Shown here in pieces: positions 52,243 through 61,613 of a stretch of DNA of 64,000 nt. The first letter of the stretch is position 1. Every line of letters starts with the position of its first letter. The DNA is taken from NCBI RefSeq assembly GCF_021023085.1, contig NZ_PGCK01000008.1:107737-171736 (forward strand), read 5' to 3'. The DNA comes from Methanooceanicella nereidis (GTDB lineage: Archaea > Halobacteriota > Methanocellia > Methanocellales > Methanocellaceae). The position numbers and the translations under genes are program-made. The notes under the pieces were generated by a model that saw nothing but the letters and a program-made list of their open reading frames with translations, was not told where the DNA came from and ran no database searches.

Positions 52243-54870
52243 ATGGACGACAAACAGATAAAAAAGATGATGAAGCCGGAGTTCGCGAAGAACTATGAGA
52301 AATACTATCCGGTCAAGACATTAACTTCATTAGGCTACTCAAGGCACGTATGTAAGCACTGCGGCAGGGGCTTCTGGAGCCAGGACGAGAGGGATTTCTG
52401 CGAGGAGGCGGAATGCAGCGGCGGTTACCGGTTCATCGGGGAACAGCTTACGAAAAAGCCGTTCGGGTACAAGGAAGCGTGGGACGTTTACGTTAAGACG
52501 TTCGAAGAGTGGGGCTATGTGCCTCTCGAAAGGTACCCGACCGTTTGCAGGTGGTACGAGGACCTGTACTTTGTGGCGGCAGGCATTAACGACTTCCAGC
52601 CGTACGTCGTTTCAGGCGAGATCGAGCCTCCCGCGAGAGCCGTCCTCGAGCCTCAGTTTTGCTTAAGGTTTAACGACATCGACAATGTAGGTATCACCGG
52701 CAGGCACTACACCGGCTTTATCATGGTTGGCCAGCATGTCTTTAACTCGCCCGAGCATTTCGTCTACTTCAAGGAAGAGGGCATAGCTCAGATCCATCAT
52801 TTCCTTACACAGGGATTGGGCATCCCGGCACATGAGATCGTCTTCCACGAGGACGTATGGGCCGGCGGAGGCAACTTCGGCCCTTCCATCGAATATTTCT
52901 CAAGAGGACTGGAGCTCGGTAACCAGGTCTATATGCAGTTTGAGCAGTTGCCGGACGGCAGTTTCCGCGAGCTCAGGACAAAGGTCATCGACATGGGCGC
53001 TGGACTTGAGAGATGGGCATGGTTCAGCCAGGGCAAACCGATGTCGTACGACGCGACCTTCCCGAGGACCATGGAATTCATATATGAAAAGACCGGCTAC
53101 CGGCCTGACCAGGAATTTCTCGCAAAGTTCGCAAGATATGCGGGCATACTTAACGTCGATGACATAGAGGACATGGGCTCAGTGTGGAACGATGTCGCCA
53201 GGCAGATGGGCATGGACATCAACGAGCTCAAGAATATCGTCTATAAGAACAGGGCGCTATACGCGATAGCTGACCACACAAGAAGCCTTCTCGTGGCCAT
53301 ACATGACGGTGCGCTGCCGTCCAACGTCGGCGGCGGGTATAACCTGCGTAACCTTCTCAGGAGATGCTGGACTCTCATCGACCAGTACGGTTTCGACCTC
53401 GACCTGAACGACGTATTCCGGTCACACATAGACGAGTTCGGCTCGTGGTACACAGAGCTGCGAGATTACGGCTCGCTCTTTGACATCCTTGAAGTAGAGC
53501 GCAAGAGGTACGAGGAGTCAAAGCGCAAGAGCAGGGATATCATTAAGAGAATGGTCAAGAGCAAAGAGGAATTTACGCCCGAAAAGCTCGTCGAATTATA
53601 TGACTCGCAGGGAATATCCCCGGAACTTATCAAGGAAGCGAAGCCGGATGTCCATATCCCCGAAGACTTTTACGTAAAGGTGCAGGCAAGGCATGAGTCA
53701 AAGCAGGCCCGCAAGATCGAGGCGAATGAGGCCCAGGGCCTCCCGAAGACCAGGGCATTATACTACGAGCGTCCTCAGGAGTTCGAGTTCGATGCAGAGG
53801 TCGTAAAAATGCTGTCCCCGGTCAAAGTCGTGCTCGACCAGACCCTGTTCTATCCGCTCGGAGGCGGACAGGCGAGCGATACCGGCCTAATCAACGGGAT
53901 TCCCGTAAAGGACGTCTACAAGCAGGACGGAGTCATCGTCCATGTTCTTGAGTCGGCTCTGCCGGAGGGAACTAAAACTGTCAGATGCCTTGTGGATAAG
54001 GCGAGAAGAAGGATCCTGGCTGCCCACCACAGCGCGACCCATATCGTGAACTATGCCGCAAGGAAAGTCCTCGGCGACCACGTATGGCAGGCAGGCGCGG
54101 AAAAGACGCCCGATAAGGCAAGGCTCGACATCACCCATTACGAATCACTGACCTTCGAACAGCTTCAGGAAATAGAGCGCGTGGCGAACGATATCGTGAT
54201 GCAGCACATCCCGATCACTGTCAGGGAAATGTCCAGGTCGGAGGCTGAAAGGGAGTATTCGATGCGTATATACCAGGGAGGAGCAGTGCCCGGAAAAGTC
54301 CTGAGGATAGTCAACGTTCACGGCTTCGACGTAGAGGCGTGCGGAGGCATTCACGTCGATAATACCTCAAAGGTAGGATTCATCAAGATGATGTCCAGCG
54401 AGAGGATCCAGGATGGAGTTGTACGACTCGAGTTTAAAGCCCTTGAGAACTCTCTTAAGGAGATACAGCACCAGGAGAGCATCCTGAAGGAGGTATCCGA
54501 CCTCTGGGGAGTCGGCTATGACGACATACCAAAGACCGCGTCAAGGTTCTTCAACGAATGGAAGGAGCTTTCAAAGAAGAACAAGGAGCTTGAGACCGAG
54601 TTCGCAAAGAGGCTCGTTGAGACCTCTATAAAATGCGGCGATACGGTGATCGAGCTGGATCTTCCGGTGAGCGATTTCGGCACGCTGATGAAAGCCGTAG
54701 GCTCCATGAAGAAAGAGTTCAAGGGCAAGACCGTCATATTAAAAGGCGACAACTTCGCCTACGGTTATTCGGATAACATTGACGTAAAAGAAAAGCTTGG
54801 AGAGAGCTTCATGAACGTTGACGGCAGCGAGCATGAGGCCAGGGCTTTCAAGGCTAAAGCAAAGGCATGA
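52243..54870 (+). CDS. alaS: Alanine-tRNA ligase, archaeal type
   Basis: 875 residues. The archaeal N-terminal extension with C-K-H-C-G-R-G-F and C-E-E-A-E-C lies near residues 37-60. The class II core follows, with G-G-N-F-G-P-S in the region of residue 207 and the A-D-H-T-R-S motif near residue 347. The editing domain has the zinc site H-H-S-A-T-H near residue 596 and C-G-G-I-H near 703. The C-terminal C-Ala part is short. The family usually has about 900 residues. It charges tRNA-Ala and clears mischarged Ser or Gly. Confidence 0.97.
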   Translation: MDDKQIKKMMKPEFAKNYEKYYPVKTLTSLGYSRHVCKHCGRGFWSQDERDFCEEAECSGGYRFIGEQLTKKPFGYKEAWDVYVKTFEEWGYVPLERYPTVCRWYEDLYFVAAGINDFQPYVVSGEIEPPARAVLEPQFCLRFNDIDNVGITGRHYTGFIMVGQHVFNSPEHFVYFKEEGIAQIHHFLTQGLGIPAHEIVFHEDVWAGGGNFGPSIEYFSRGLELGNQVYMQFEQLPDGSFRELRTKVIDMGAGLERWAWFSQGKPMSYDATFPRTMEFIYEKTGYRPDQEFLAKFARYAGILNVDDIEDMGSVWNDVARQMGMDINELKNIVYKNRALYAIADHTRSLLVAIHDGALPSNVGGGYNLRNLLRRCWTLIDQYGFDLDLNDVFRSHIDEFGSWYTELRDYGSLFDILEVERKRYEESKRKSRDIIKRMVKSKEEFTPEKLVELYDSQGISPELIKEAKPDVHIPEDFYVKVQARHESKQARKIEANEAQGLPKTRALYYERPQEFEFDAEVVKMLSPVKVVLDQTLFYPLGGGQASDTGLINGIPVKDVYKQDGVIVHVLESALPEGTKTVRCLVDKARRRILAAHHSATHIVNYAARKVLGDHVWQAGAEKTPDKARLDITHYESLTFEQLQEIERVANDIVMQHIPITVREMSRSEAEREYSMRIYQGGAVPGKVLRIVNVHGFDVEACGGIHVDNTSKVGFIKMMSSERIQDGVVRLEFKALENSLKEIQHQESILKEVSDLWGVGYDDIPKTASRFFNEWKELSKKNKELETEFAKRLVETSIKCGDTVIELDLPVSDFGTLMKAVGSMKKEFKGKTVILKGDNFAYGYSDNIDVKEKLGESFMNVDGSEHEARAFKAKAKA

Positions 54871-55276
54871 AAGCCTCTTCAATCTATTTTTTCATAAAGG
54901 GCTGAAGAACTGTTTCTATTTCAAAGGCTAAACTTACAACTGGATGGACATGTTTTTTTTAAACATCCAGTTATAAGAGAAAAGTGATGTTCTCGAGTTT
55001 CTTGCGGGCCGTTGAATTAAATATCATTTCTTTTAATTCTGTTAAGCTATATTACATCGATATAACGGGGCTTATTCGTCTTTGATTTTGAGTTATTTTA
55101 GTTTTATTTCTATTAAAATAACCATATGATCTTTCAAAAATCATAAATAAAATCCGAAATACGGGCTTTTAAGAAGCTACCGGATATTCGACATAATTAT
55201 ATAATATACTGTGATTTATTATTAGTATATATACGAGCTAGGAAAGCCATTAAAATGTTTATTCTGGAGAGTTTAT
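54871..55276. other. Gap after alaS with hairpin and roadblock-gene promoter
   Basis: A nine-pair hairpin AACTGGATG / CATCCAGTT (54938-54946 with 54964-54972) with an eight-T run in its loop follows alaS by about 70 bp and may be a terminator or an RNA-processing site. Further on, ATTATATAATATAC (55197-55210) is a strong TATA box for the roadblock gene, with GGAGAG at 55266-55271 as ribosome site. The rest is AT-rich without a gene. Confidence 0.5.
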
Positions 55277-55672
55277 ATGCTTGAAGAATCGATGTCCGAA
55301 CGAAACAATGAACTCAAGCTCGTACTATCTAGACTTAAAGGAATGGGCGTTGAATCTTCGGCGATTGTGAGGCGCGACGGTGTCATGATCACTGCGGAGA
55401 TGACGCTCGGGGAAGAGCAGAGAGAGACTTTTGCCGCGATGTCCGCCGCTATGCTCGGGGCGGCCGAGACCGCCGTTTCTGAAATGAAACAGGGAATACC
55501 CAGGCGGATCGTGCTTGAGATCGGGGGTAAAAAGCTTATTGCACAAGGGGCAGGACCTGTTGTGTTACTCGTCGCTCTCGTTGGGCCAAAAGCGGATGTT
55601 CCCCGGATATATGGCGAGATAGATAAGGCGGCCATAGAGGTCAGAAAAATAATAAAGCAAGAAGGACGTTAG
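55277..55672 (+). CDS. Roadblock/LC7 domain protein
   Basis: 131 residues, one roadblock/LC7 fold. Visible marks are V-E-S-S-A-I-V-R-R-D-G near residue 25, followed by the helix with T-F-A-A-M-S-A-A-M-L-G and a final I-Y-G-E-I-D-K-A-A-I-E-V helix. Archaeal roadblock proteins usually modulate small Ras-like GTPases (MglB analogues) or act as dimeric scaffolds. No GTPase of that type is adjacent. Confidence 0.9.
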   Translation: MLEESMSERNNELKLVLSRLKGMGVESSAIVRRDGVMITAEMTLGEEQRETFAAMSAAMLGAAETAVSEMKQGIPRRIVLEIGGKKLIAQGAGPVVLLVALVGPKADVPRIYGEIDKAAIEVRKIIKQEGR

Positions 55673-55753
55673 GCTCGAAGAGTCATTTTCTAAGATAAAG
55701 TAATCACGAGCGTTGTCATGATAGTTTAAAAAAGATTTAAATGGGATTCAATT

Positions 55754-56251
55754 TCAACTGCTCTTTGCCATGCCTGTCAGGAAGTCCTTTAAAATATTCA
55801 GGCCTTTTAACAACAACAGGAACGCTCCGCATGAGCCAAGGATCAGGCTTACGCCGTCTAAGGCAAGCAGGAACCATGTGATATAGTTTTCCGGGACCCT
55901 GTCGAGCACCGATACGAATTGTCCGCCCCAGAGGACCGTACATGCTACCTTATCGAACTGGTAGAATATCGCTATGAAGATCAATATCAGTACGAATGAT
56001 GCGGCCAGGTTTTTTATGTTGTTCAGGTTTATCTTGTTCAAGCCGAGCAGCAGCAGGAACACAGCCGCGGCAAGTATGTAAGTATTATTGATCAACTGGT
56101 AGAATAGAACGTCCGCCGGCATGAAATATTTAAGTATCTCGCCTATCACCAGAATTATCGCTGCGCCAATGATCACCATTGCTACGTGGACAAGCACATT
56201 GCGTGTATCCCCGTTTAGAAAGTCCAAGTTTTTCCCTGGCAAATCTGACAT
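55754..56251 (-). CDS. Multi-pass membrane protein of unknown function
   Basis: 165 residues. About four TM helices near 18-42, 50-72, 80-103 and 128-155, with a short loop containing R-V-P-E-N near 118-122. The N-terminus is soluble. It resembles DUF3185-like small membrane proteins only in general layout, so no family is claimed. It is monocistronic and convergent with the roadblock gene. Confidence 0.65.
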   Translation of the reverse strand: MSDLPGKNLDFLNGDTRNVLVHVAMVIIGAAIILVIGEILKYFMPADVLFYQLINNTYILAAAVFLLLLGLNKINLNNIKNLAASFVLILIFIAIFYQFDKVACTVLWGGQFVSVLDRVPENYITWFLLALDGVSLILGSCGAFLLLLKGLNILKDFLTGMAKSS

Positions 56252-56446
56252 ATGTACTAATCAAGCGTCTAATGTAAAAAAGCTTTTTTCTCAGTGAAAT
56301 TAATTGTATAAATCCTATTTTTCATGAATTATAGTTATTTGTGGGCATCGTGAAAAAGTATATATTGCGTTTATCATACACTTAAAGATAAATCGATGTT
56401 TACACAGGGGCTTATTTTGCCGACGGGTGTAGGGTAGTGTGGGTAT

Positions 56447-56881
56447 ATGAAAAAACTGTTCGTATCTGTATTACTGTTATCGTCGTTCCTGGCAATAAGC
56501 GGCTGCTGCTGCTTAACGGATATACCTATCTATGTACCAGTGGATGATAACGGCGGAGAGGATGTTAAAATATCATATGAACAGGTCAGCAAGGCAGAAA
56601 TGGACGCGAGCAACAAGTCGGTGACAGATGCCGCCGGGGCTATTGATGCTCAAGATAAACAGGCGTTCCTGAGCCTTATGTCCGCGGATGTTCTTGGCAG
56701 CGTCAGCGGCGAGCCGGACCTTTCGACACCTGAGGCTGCAAAGATCGCAGAGGGATTCAGGAACGCGAAACTTGTCCGGACAGGGTCTTACATGATGGAC
56801 TATGAGATGACCATAGACGGCGTCACATATTCTTTTAGCACCGTAAAGGAGGACGGCAAATGGAAAATAACCGGGCTATAA
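56447..56881 (+). CDS. Small lipoprotein with NTF2/DUF4878-like domain
   Basis: 144 residues. A signal peptide with lipobox A-I-S-G-C near residue 20 is followed by two further Cys. The mature part has an alpha helix with D-A-Q-D-K-Q-A-F-L-S-L-M-S and beta strands ending V-K-E-D-G-K-W-K-I-T-G-L, the typical end of a DUF4878/NTF2-like fold. It overlaps the following gene by 22 bases and is co-translated with it. Confidence 0.75.
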   Translation: MKKLFVSVLLLSSFLAISGCCCLTDIPIYVPVDDNGGEDVKISYEQVSKAEMDASNKSVTDAAGAIDAQDKQAFLSLMSADVLGSVSGEPDLSTPEAAKIAEGFRNAKLVRTGSYMMDYEMTIDGVTYSFSTVKEDGKWKITGL

Positions 56882-58647
56882 AGGTCATGGCCGCACTGGT
56901 ATTGATATTCGTGCTGCTGATCCCGGCCAACGCGCTGGCATATAATAACGTGGGCGTTCATCCGCGGATTAATGAGTATGCCTTTGACCAGTTCGAGAGC
57001 ACCTGGATGAAAAACGACCAGTACCTGAAACAGGCATCGCTGGACGGCCGCAGCGTTTACGGGGAAGCATGGGACCCGTCGGACGGGACGACCTGGACAG
57101 ACAAGGTCGGTAATGGCATAATCTCCGTGAAGCGGAGTAAAAGCATGGAGCAGTGGGTGATCGACGGAGGATTCTCGGCGGATGAACCCGAAGCAGATAT
57201 GGCGATGGTACATTTCTACGACCCGGTGAGGTCGCCGCATTATCTCACAGATCAGCTTAACGACATCCCTGGCGGAAAATATGTCAACCCGCAGATAAGC
57301 GCATATGAATGGGCTTTCGGTAACTCGCCATACAAGTATAATTTCCTGATGGCGAGAAAATACTACAGGGACGCGCTGTCCAGCACGGACCCCGATAATA
57401 TAAACTACGGCAACGCCTGGAGGGCTGTCGGTGAGACGATGCACCTCATGTCAGATATGACCGTGCCAGCACATGTAAGGAATGACGGCCATGTGCCTTT
57501 TAGAGATTATGTCGACCCTTACGAATATTTCACGACGGTGTCCCATATCGATAAATACCGCAGCAGCGTAGCTTCCAGCTCCGTCGGGCCATACAAGCGA
57601 ACATATCCGGGACAGGGCGACATTCAGTCGCTGATGCATGACGTAGCTTACTGGACTAACACGAATTTCTTCTCCCGGGACACTATTCCCCTTTATGGAA
57701 AAACCATCACTGCCAACGACGAGCCCGCATATCCGTCCCCGAAATTGACGATAAGCCCGACTTTCACAGGCTACTATAACGGGACAGTGGACGGTAAGAC
57801 AGTGCCGATGGCAAGGCAGTCGTTAAAAGGCTGGATATGGAAGACACCCGCGGTCACGGTAGACCAGACCATATGCGACGCTCAGCGTGAGATATTGATA
57901 CCTGTGGCGATCAAGTCTTCGGCCGCGGTCCTGGACGCTTTCCTGCCCCGGTTCGAGGTCAAGATCGATGAGGTGACCCCCGAGCCTGAAAAGGCGAACA
58001 TGCGTAAGGTAGAAGGAAGCATAAAGCTCATCCCCACCAGCGTATGGCCAAAACAGGATGAGCTCGTCATCAGGAACGGGGCTTATCTTACCGTTACCAA
58101 CAAGACCACCGGAAAATCCTCGACCGTCCCGATAGTCAGCAAGGGCGGACAGGCCCTTAATAACATAGAGATGACAGTGGAGGCGTATCCCGGTGACAGC
58201 ATACAGCTCTTGTATGATCTTGGCGGATATGTCGTATACTCTAATCCCTACAGGCTGCCCGTTCCGTCAGTGACGCCTACGCCCGTCCCTACAGAGGAAC
58301 CGGACACCGGATCAAGGATAGTCCATGTCAGGGTATATGACAGCGAAGGCAAGATATTCAGTGAAGAGACCTACCTGTACGAGGATGGTTTGTTCGTCAA
58401 GCACGGGCTTGAAGCGATGTATATGTGGTACTATGATGAACTGGCCACGCAGGCGAAGAAGGAATGGGATCACGGCACCCTTATCCAGGGCACGGAAAAG
58501 ATACTGGAATGGGAGGGCGCGTCTAACATCTACCCGTACCGCATTGAAAATAACCCGAAGCCTAGATTTAACCCCGACGATAACTCGGTCATATTAAGGC
58601 TGGGGTCCGACGAGATGCCTAAGAACCTGCCGTCATGGCTTAAGTAG
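56860..58647 (+). CDS. Secreted zinc phospholipase C/S1-P1 nuclease-like protein
   Basis: 595 residues; the ATG follows GGAGG by six bases. A signal peptide (L-L-I-P-A-N-A-L-A) is followed by a domain that has the histidine pattern of the zinc-dependent phospholipase C fold: G-V-H-P-R-I-N near residue 32, V-H-F-Y-D-P near 123, E-T-M-H-L-M-S-D-M-T-V-P-A-H near 193. From about 365 there are beta-rich modules and a Pro/Thr linker near 470. There is no C-terminal anchor. The role may be hydrolysis of an extracellular phosphodiester or lipid. Confidence 0.8.
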   Translation: MENNRAIKVMAALVLIFVLLIPANALAYNNVGVHPRINEYAFDQFESTWMKNDQYLKQASLDGRSVYGEAWDPSDGTTWTDKVGNGIISVKRSKSMEQWVIDGGFSADEPEADMAMVHFYDPVRSPHYLTDQLNDIPGGKYVNPQISAYEWAFGNSPYKYNFLMARKYYRDALSSTDPDNINYGNAWRAVGETMHLMSDMTVPAHVRNDGHVPFRDYVDPYEYFTTVSHIDKYRSSVASSSVGPYKRTYPGQGDIQSLMHDVAYWTNTNFFSRDTIPLYGKTITANDEPAYPSPKLTISPTFTGYYNGTVDGKTVPMARQSLKGWIWKTPAVTVDQTICDAQREILIPVAIKSSAAVLDAFLPRFEVKIDEVTPEPEKANMRKVEGSIKLIPTSVWPKQDELVIRNGAYLTVTNKTTGKSSTVPIVSKGGQALNNIEMTVEAYPGDSIQLLYDLGGYVVYSNPYRLPVPSVTPTPVPTEEPDTGSRIVHVRVYDSEGKIFSEETYLYEDGLFVKHGLEAMYMWYYDELATQAKKEWDHGTLIQGTEKILEWEGASNIYPYRIENNPKPRFNPDDNSVILRLGSDEMPKNLPSWLK

Positions 58648-58659
58648 GCTTTCGCTACC

Positions 58660-58690
58660 GGAGGGGTCCAACCCCCTCCTTCTCATTTTT
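58660..58690 (+). terminator. Hairpin terminator
   Basis: GGAGGGG / CCCCTCC (58660-58666 with 58673-58679) followed by TTCTCATTTTTTG, 12 bases after the stop codon. Confidence 0.7.
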
Positions 58691-58779
58691 TGTTACTAGA
58701 ATAGAGTAATTTATTTAAGCCTCTTTTTGTATTCATATACCATCTATCATATAACACAAAAACTCATCAGGCGATCATA

Positions 58780-59823
58780 ATGGTAAAAGTAGCATTAGTG
58801 GGCGGCGAAAAGTCCGGAAAGACGACACTGGCCTCGAAGCTGGGAAAGAAAGGCACCGAATCCGACATAGTCCTGTATGACTTTGTCAAGGGAGATAACA
58901 TAATCTCGATCGTGGACCCGATCGGATACCCGAAGTCGCCGAAACCTCTCGTGAACGCGGTCAACATGGCTGACGTAGTGGTCTTCTGCGTGGACGCGGC
59001 CGGGCTCGACGCCAGGGCTGGCGAGTGTATCATACTGATGGACCTCGTTAAGCCAAAACACGGCATCATCACTATCACAAAGACCGATACATCGAACCCG
59101 TACGCCGTGGAGGAACTAAAGAATAAGATAAAGATGATCGCAAAGGGCACTGTGGTGGAGAACTGGGAGGTAATACCAACATCCACGAACGTCAAAGCTA
59201 TGGAAGGCATTGACAAACTAAAGGACGTGCTATTTGAATATGATAACAAGCTCAAGGAGGAGCACAAGACCTTACTCGATAAGCCAGTGCGTATTCCTAT
59301 CGACCACCACTTCAACGTTACCGGCATAGGCTGCGTCATACTGGGATACGTGGACCAGGGAGTTGTAAATGCCAAGGAAAAGCTTACCGTGTTCCCGATT
59401 AAGCATGAGGTCGAGATACGCTCCATCCAGATGCACGACGTTGACGTGAAGCAGGCACCTGCCGGCGCCCGCGTCGGACTGGCAATTAAGGGCATACAGA
59501 GCAAAGACCTTGACAGGGGCCACATAATATCCGCTTCAGAGAACGTCGCAGAAGATTTCAGCTTAAAATGCGTCACTGCCAAGTTCAAGGGAGAGTTTAA
59601 GAAAGGCGACAAGGTACATGTCTATACGGGGCTTCAGTCGACACCGGGCAACATCGTAAAGATCATTGCTAACGGAAACGAGGTCGAGGAAACAAAATCC
59701 TCATCCGCATACGAGGTCGTCTTGAAGACCGATAAGGAAGTGGCTTACTCACCGGGAGACCGGTTCATCCTTTCCAAGCTCGACGATCCAAAACAGAGGT
59801 TCCTGGCGACAGGAACTATCTAA
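58780..59823 (+). CDS. EF-Tu/SelB-like GTPase with altered GTP motifs
   Basis: 347 residues. G1 is V-G-G-E-K-S-G-K-T-T, near canonical. The G3 region reads V-D-P-I-G-Y-P-K in place of D-x-P-G, and G4 reads I-T-K-T-D instead of N-K-x-D. The switch I region is strongly shortened compared with EF-Tu. Domains II and III follow (G-I-G-C-V-I-L-G-Y-V-D-Q-G-V near 184). Similar proteins in methanogens are annotated as EF-Tu-domain or SelB-related proteins without a proven role. It is monocistronic with its own promoter (TATTCATATACC region). Nucleotide hydrolysis may be weak or absent. Confidence 0.85.
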   Translation: MVKVALVGGEKSGKTTLASKLGKKGTESDIVLYDFVKGDNIISIVDPIGYPKSPKPLVNAVNMADVVVFCVDAAGLDARAGECIILMDLVKPKHGIITITKTDTSNPYAVEELKNKIKMIAKGTVVENWEVIPTSTNVKAMEGIDKLKDVLFEYDNKLKEEHKTLLDKPVRIPIDHHFNVTGIGCVILGYVDQGVVNAKEKLTVFPIKHEVEIRSIQMHDVDVKQAPAGARVGLAIKGIQSKDLDRGHIISASENVAEDFSLKCVTAKFKGEFKKGDKVHVYTGLQSTPGNIVKIIANGNEVEETKSSSAYEVVLKTDKEVAYSPGDRFILSKLDDPKQRFLATGTI

Positions 59824-59911
59824 TTTTTTTATACATGATAGCAAACCAATATTAGCAAGTTAACCGTTAAGTGCTCTATTCTTAGAATTTTTTATGCATT
59901 TTTAATTCTTC

Positions 59912-60887
59912 TTTGATTGAGTCTAACACAAAGGCAACTAAGGGCACTGGCTTTCACCACGGAGCGCGCAAAGGCGAGTAAGGAACACAAATTTTTTTAA
60001 GATACTAATTATCTTCTAAAAAAGTCCTTTGTGAACCCTTGCGCCCTTAGCGCCCTTTGTGGTGGAAACTGGTGTGCCCTTGTGCCCGTTGTGCGCTTTG
60101 TGGTGGAAACTAGTGGTCCCTTGAGCCCGTTGTGCGCTCCTATGAAAAACTTTTTGATGGTCTCTGTAAAGACCTGCATGTAACATTCATTATGGGATCG
60201 ATGTTCTGCCGTTGTGCCTGTCGGATGGCAGGCAGGCACGTAACCTCACAGAAACACAGAAACACAAATTTTTTTATATGATTTTTTAAGGTCACGAAAA
60301 CCCAAAGGTTCACTCACCAAACCACAAATGCTCCAGTATCACCGTCAACGCGCTAAAGTCTCAAATGCACGGCTTAATGCTCGAAGCGCTCTAATTCACT
60401 AACGCTAAAACAAGACCCCGAACATTCTCCAAAAACACTAAATTTTAACTGCACGGTTGACGCTTACACGACTAATATCCCTGCTATAGGTCAAGGGGAA
60501 CACAAACCGGGATATTGAACTTTTGTGGTTTGGAGAATGTTCGGGTCTTGTTTTAGCGTTGGTGAATTAGGGCAGGTTGGTGCGTTGAGCCGAGCGTTTG
60601 GGCTGTTGGTGCGTTGACGGTGATACTAGGGCCCTTTGTGGTTTGGTGAGTAAATCTTTGAGATTTCGTGACCTTAAATTCTAAAAAAAATTTGTGTTTC
60701 TGTGTTTCTGTGAGGTTACGTGTCTACCTGCCATCCAACAGGCACAACCATAAAAACCATATCCTGGAAACCAGGAAGTGATTATATGTTTTTTTCATTT
60801 TTAAAACCTGAGCAAGAACCCGCTCATCAAAGATTTCGTGGTGAAAAATAGTGTTCTTTAGTTGCCTTTGTGTTAGACTCTATCAAA
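59912..60887. repeat. Composite CACGAAG-type element, copy C, interrupted by the palindrome
   Basis: Outer inverted ends pair: left TTTGATTGAGTCTAACACAA and right, reversed, TTTGATAGAGTCTAACACAA, each continuing AGGCAACTAA. Inside left is the AAAAAAGTCCTTTGTGAACC centre with CACCACGGAGCGC arms. Inside right is ATCTTTGATGAGCGGG...GCTCAGGTTTTAA. The near-palindromic element 60211-60748 sits between them, so the unit is nested. It fills the 1.1-kb gap before the RNase HII gene. Confidence 0.82.
60211..60748 (-). repeat. Large near-palindromic element, copy 2 (inverted relative to copy 1)
   Basis: A 538-bp element with ends GTTGTGCCTGTCGGATGGCA and GGCACAAC. Its core is the reverse complement of that of copy 1 (AATATCCC at 60474-60481, GGGATATT at 60509-60516, separated by the same 27-base sequence apart from orientation), which fixes its orientation. 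Arms show the same blocks as copy 1 with scattered changes on both sides. No coding frame. Confidence 0.88.
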
Positions 60888-60938
60888 AATTTCACAGTGA
60901 CATAAAAAGGATCAAAACTTTCATGCATATCTCACGGC

Positions 60939-61598
60939 CTAAAAATATTCCGTGAGCCTTGCCTGCGATAACTCATTTATGATGTTGGCCGTTGTCTTCC
61001 AGGACTTTCTTACGAACTCCGGCATCTTCTTATTTTTCATGTAATATCTTTTCAGGAATTCGATAGTGACCTCGTCGCCGGGGTAACCGCTGCCCACGTC
61101 CTCGCCTATGGACTCGGATATCTTTCGCACCAGGGAATCCCTGTGAACTTTGGCGATTATCGACGCCGCCGAAACTATGGGATATTTCGAGTCGGCCTGG
61201 TGGGCCGATATGATCTCCGCCTCAAAATCAAGCAGCTTTTTAACGTTAAGGCCAAACCTTCCGGGGTTCACGTCACAGGAATCTATGTAGACAATGTCGG
61301 GCCTGGACTTGAGGATCACTTTTGAGAAGCACTCCACTTCGAGCATGTTCAGGCTCTCTTCGTTCGGTATCCTCAGGTCTATCTGCGAAGGCTCGACCAC
61401 CAGTAACTCAAACTTGCAGACGTCCTTCAATCTTATGGAAAACTCTTCACGTTTTTTCGGTGTAAGTTTTTTAGAGTCCTTCAGACCCATCGACTCTATC
61501 TCATGCAGATCATCTTCGCTGATAGCCGCGCCGCAGACCACCATCGGGCCTATCACCGGGCCCCTTCCTGCTTCGTCCACTCCCATTATCAAGACCAA
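60939..61598 (-). CDS. rnhB: Ribonuclease HII
   Basis: 219 residues. G-V-D-E-A-G-R-G-P-V-I-G-P near residue 6 supplies the first Asp-Glu pair, I-D-S-C-D-V-N near residue 100 the third carboxylate, and H-Q-A-D-S-K-Y-P-I-V-S-A-A-S-I-I-A-K near residue 132 the fourth. A G-S-G-Y-P-G-D motif near 168 is typical of archaeal type 2 enzymes. It cleaves RNA in RNA/DNA hybrids, removing ribonucleotides and primers. It is the last of three genes in an operon with a DNA glycosylase and a DUF2117 protein. Confidence 0.95.
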   Translation of the reverse strand: MVLIMGVDEAGRGPVIGPMVVCGAAISEDDLHEIESMGLKDSKKLTPKKREEFSIRLKDVCKFELLVVEPSQIDLRIPNEESLNMLEVECFSKVILKSRPDIVYIDSCDVNPGRFGLNVKKLLDFEAEIISAHQADSKYPIVSAASIIAKVHRDSLVRKISESIGEDVGSGYPGDEVTIEFLKRYYMKNKKMPEFVRKSWKTTANIINELSQARLTEYF

Positions 61599-61613
61599 AA
61601 GAACAACCCTTCC

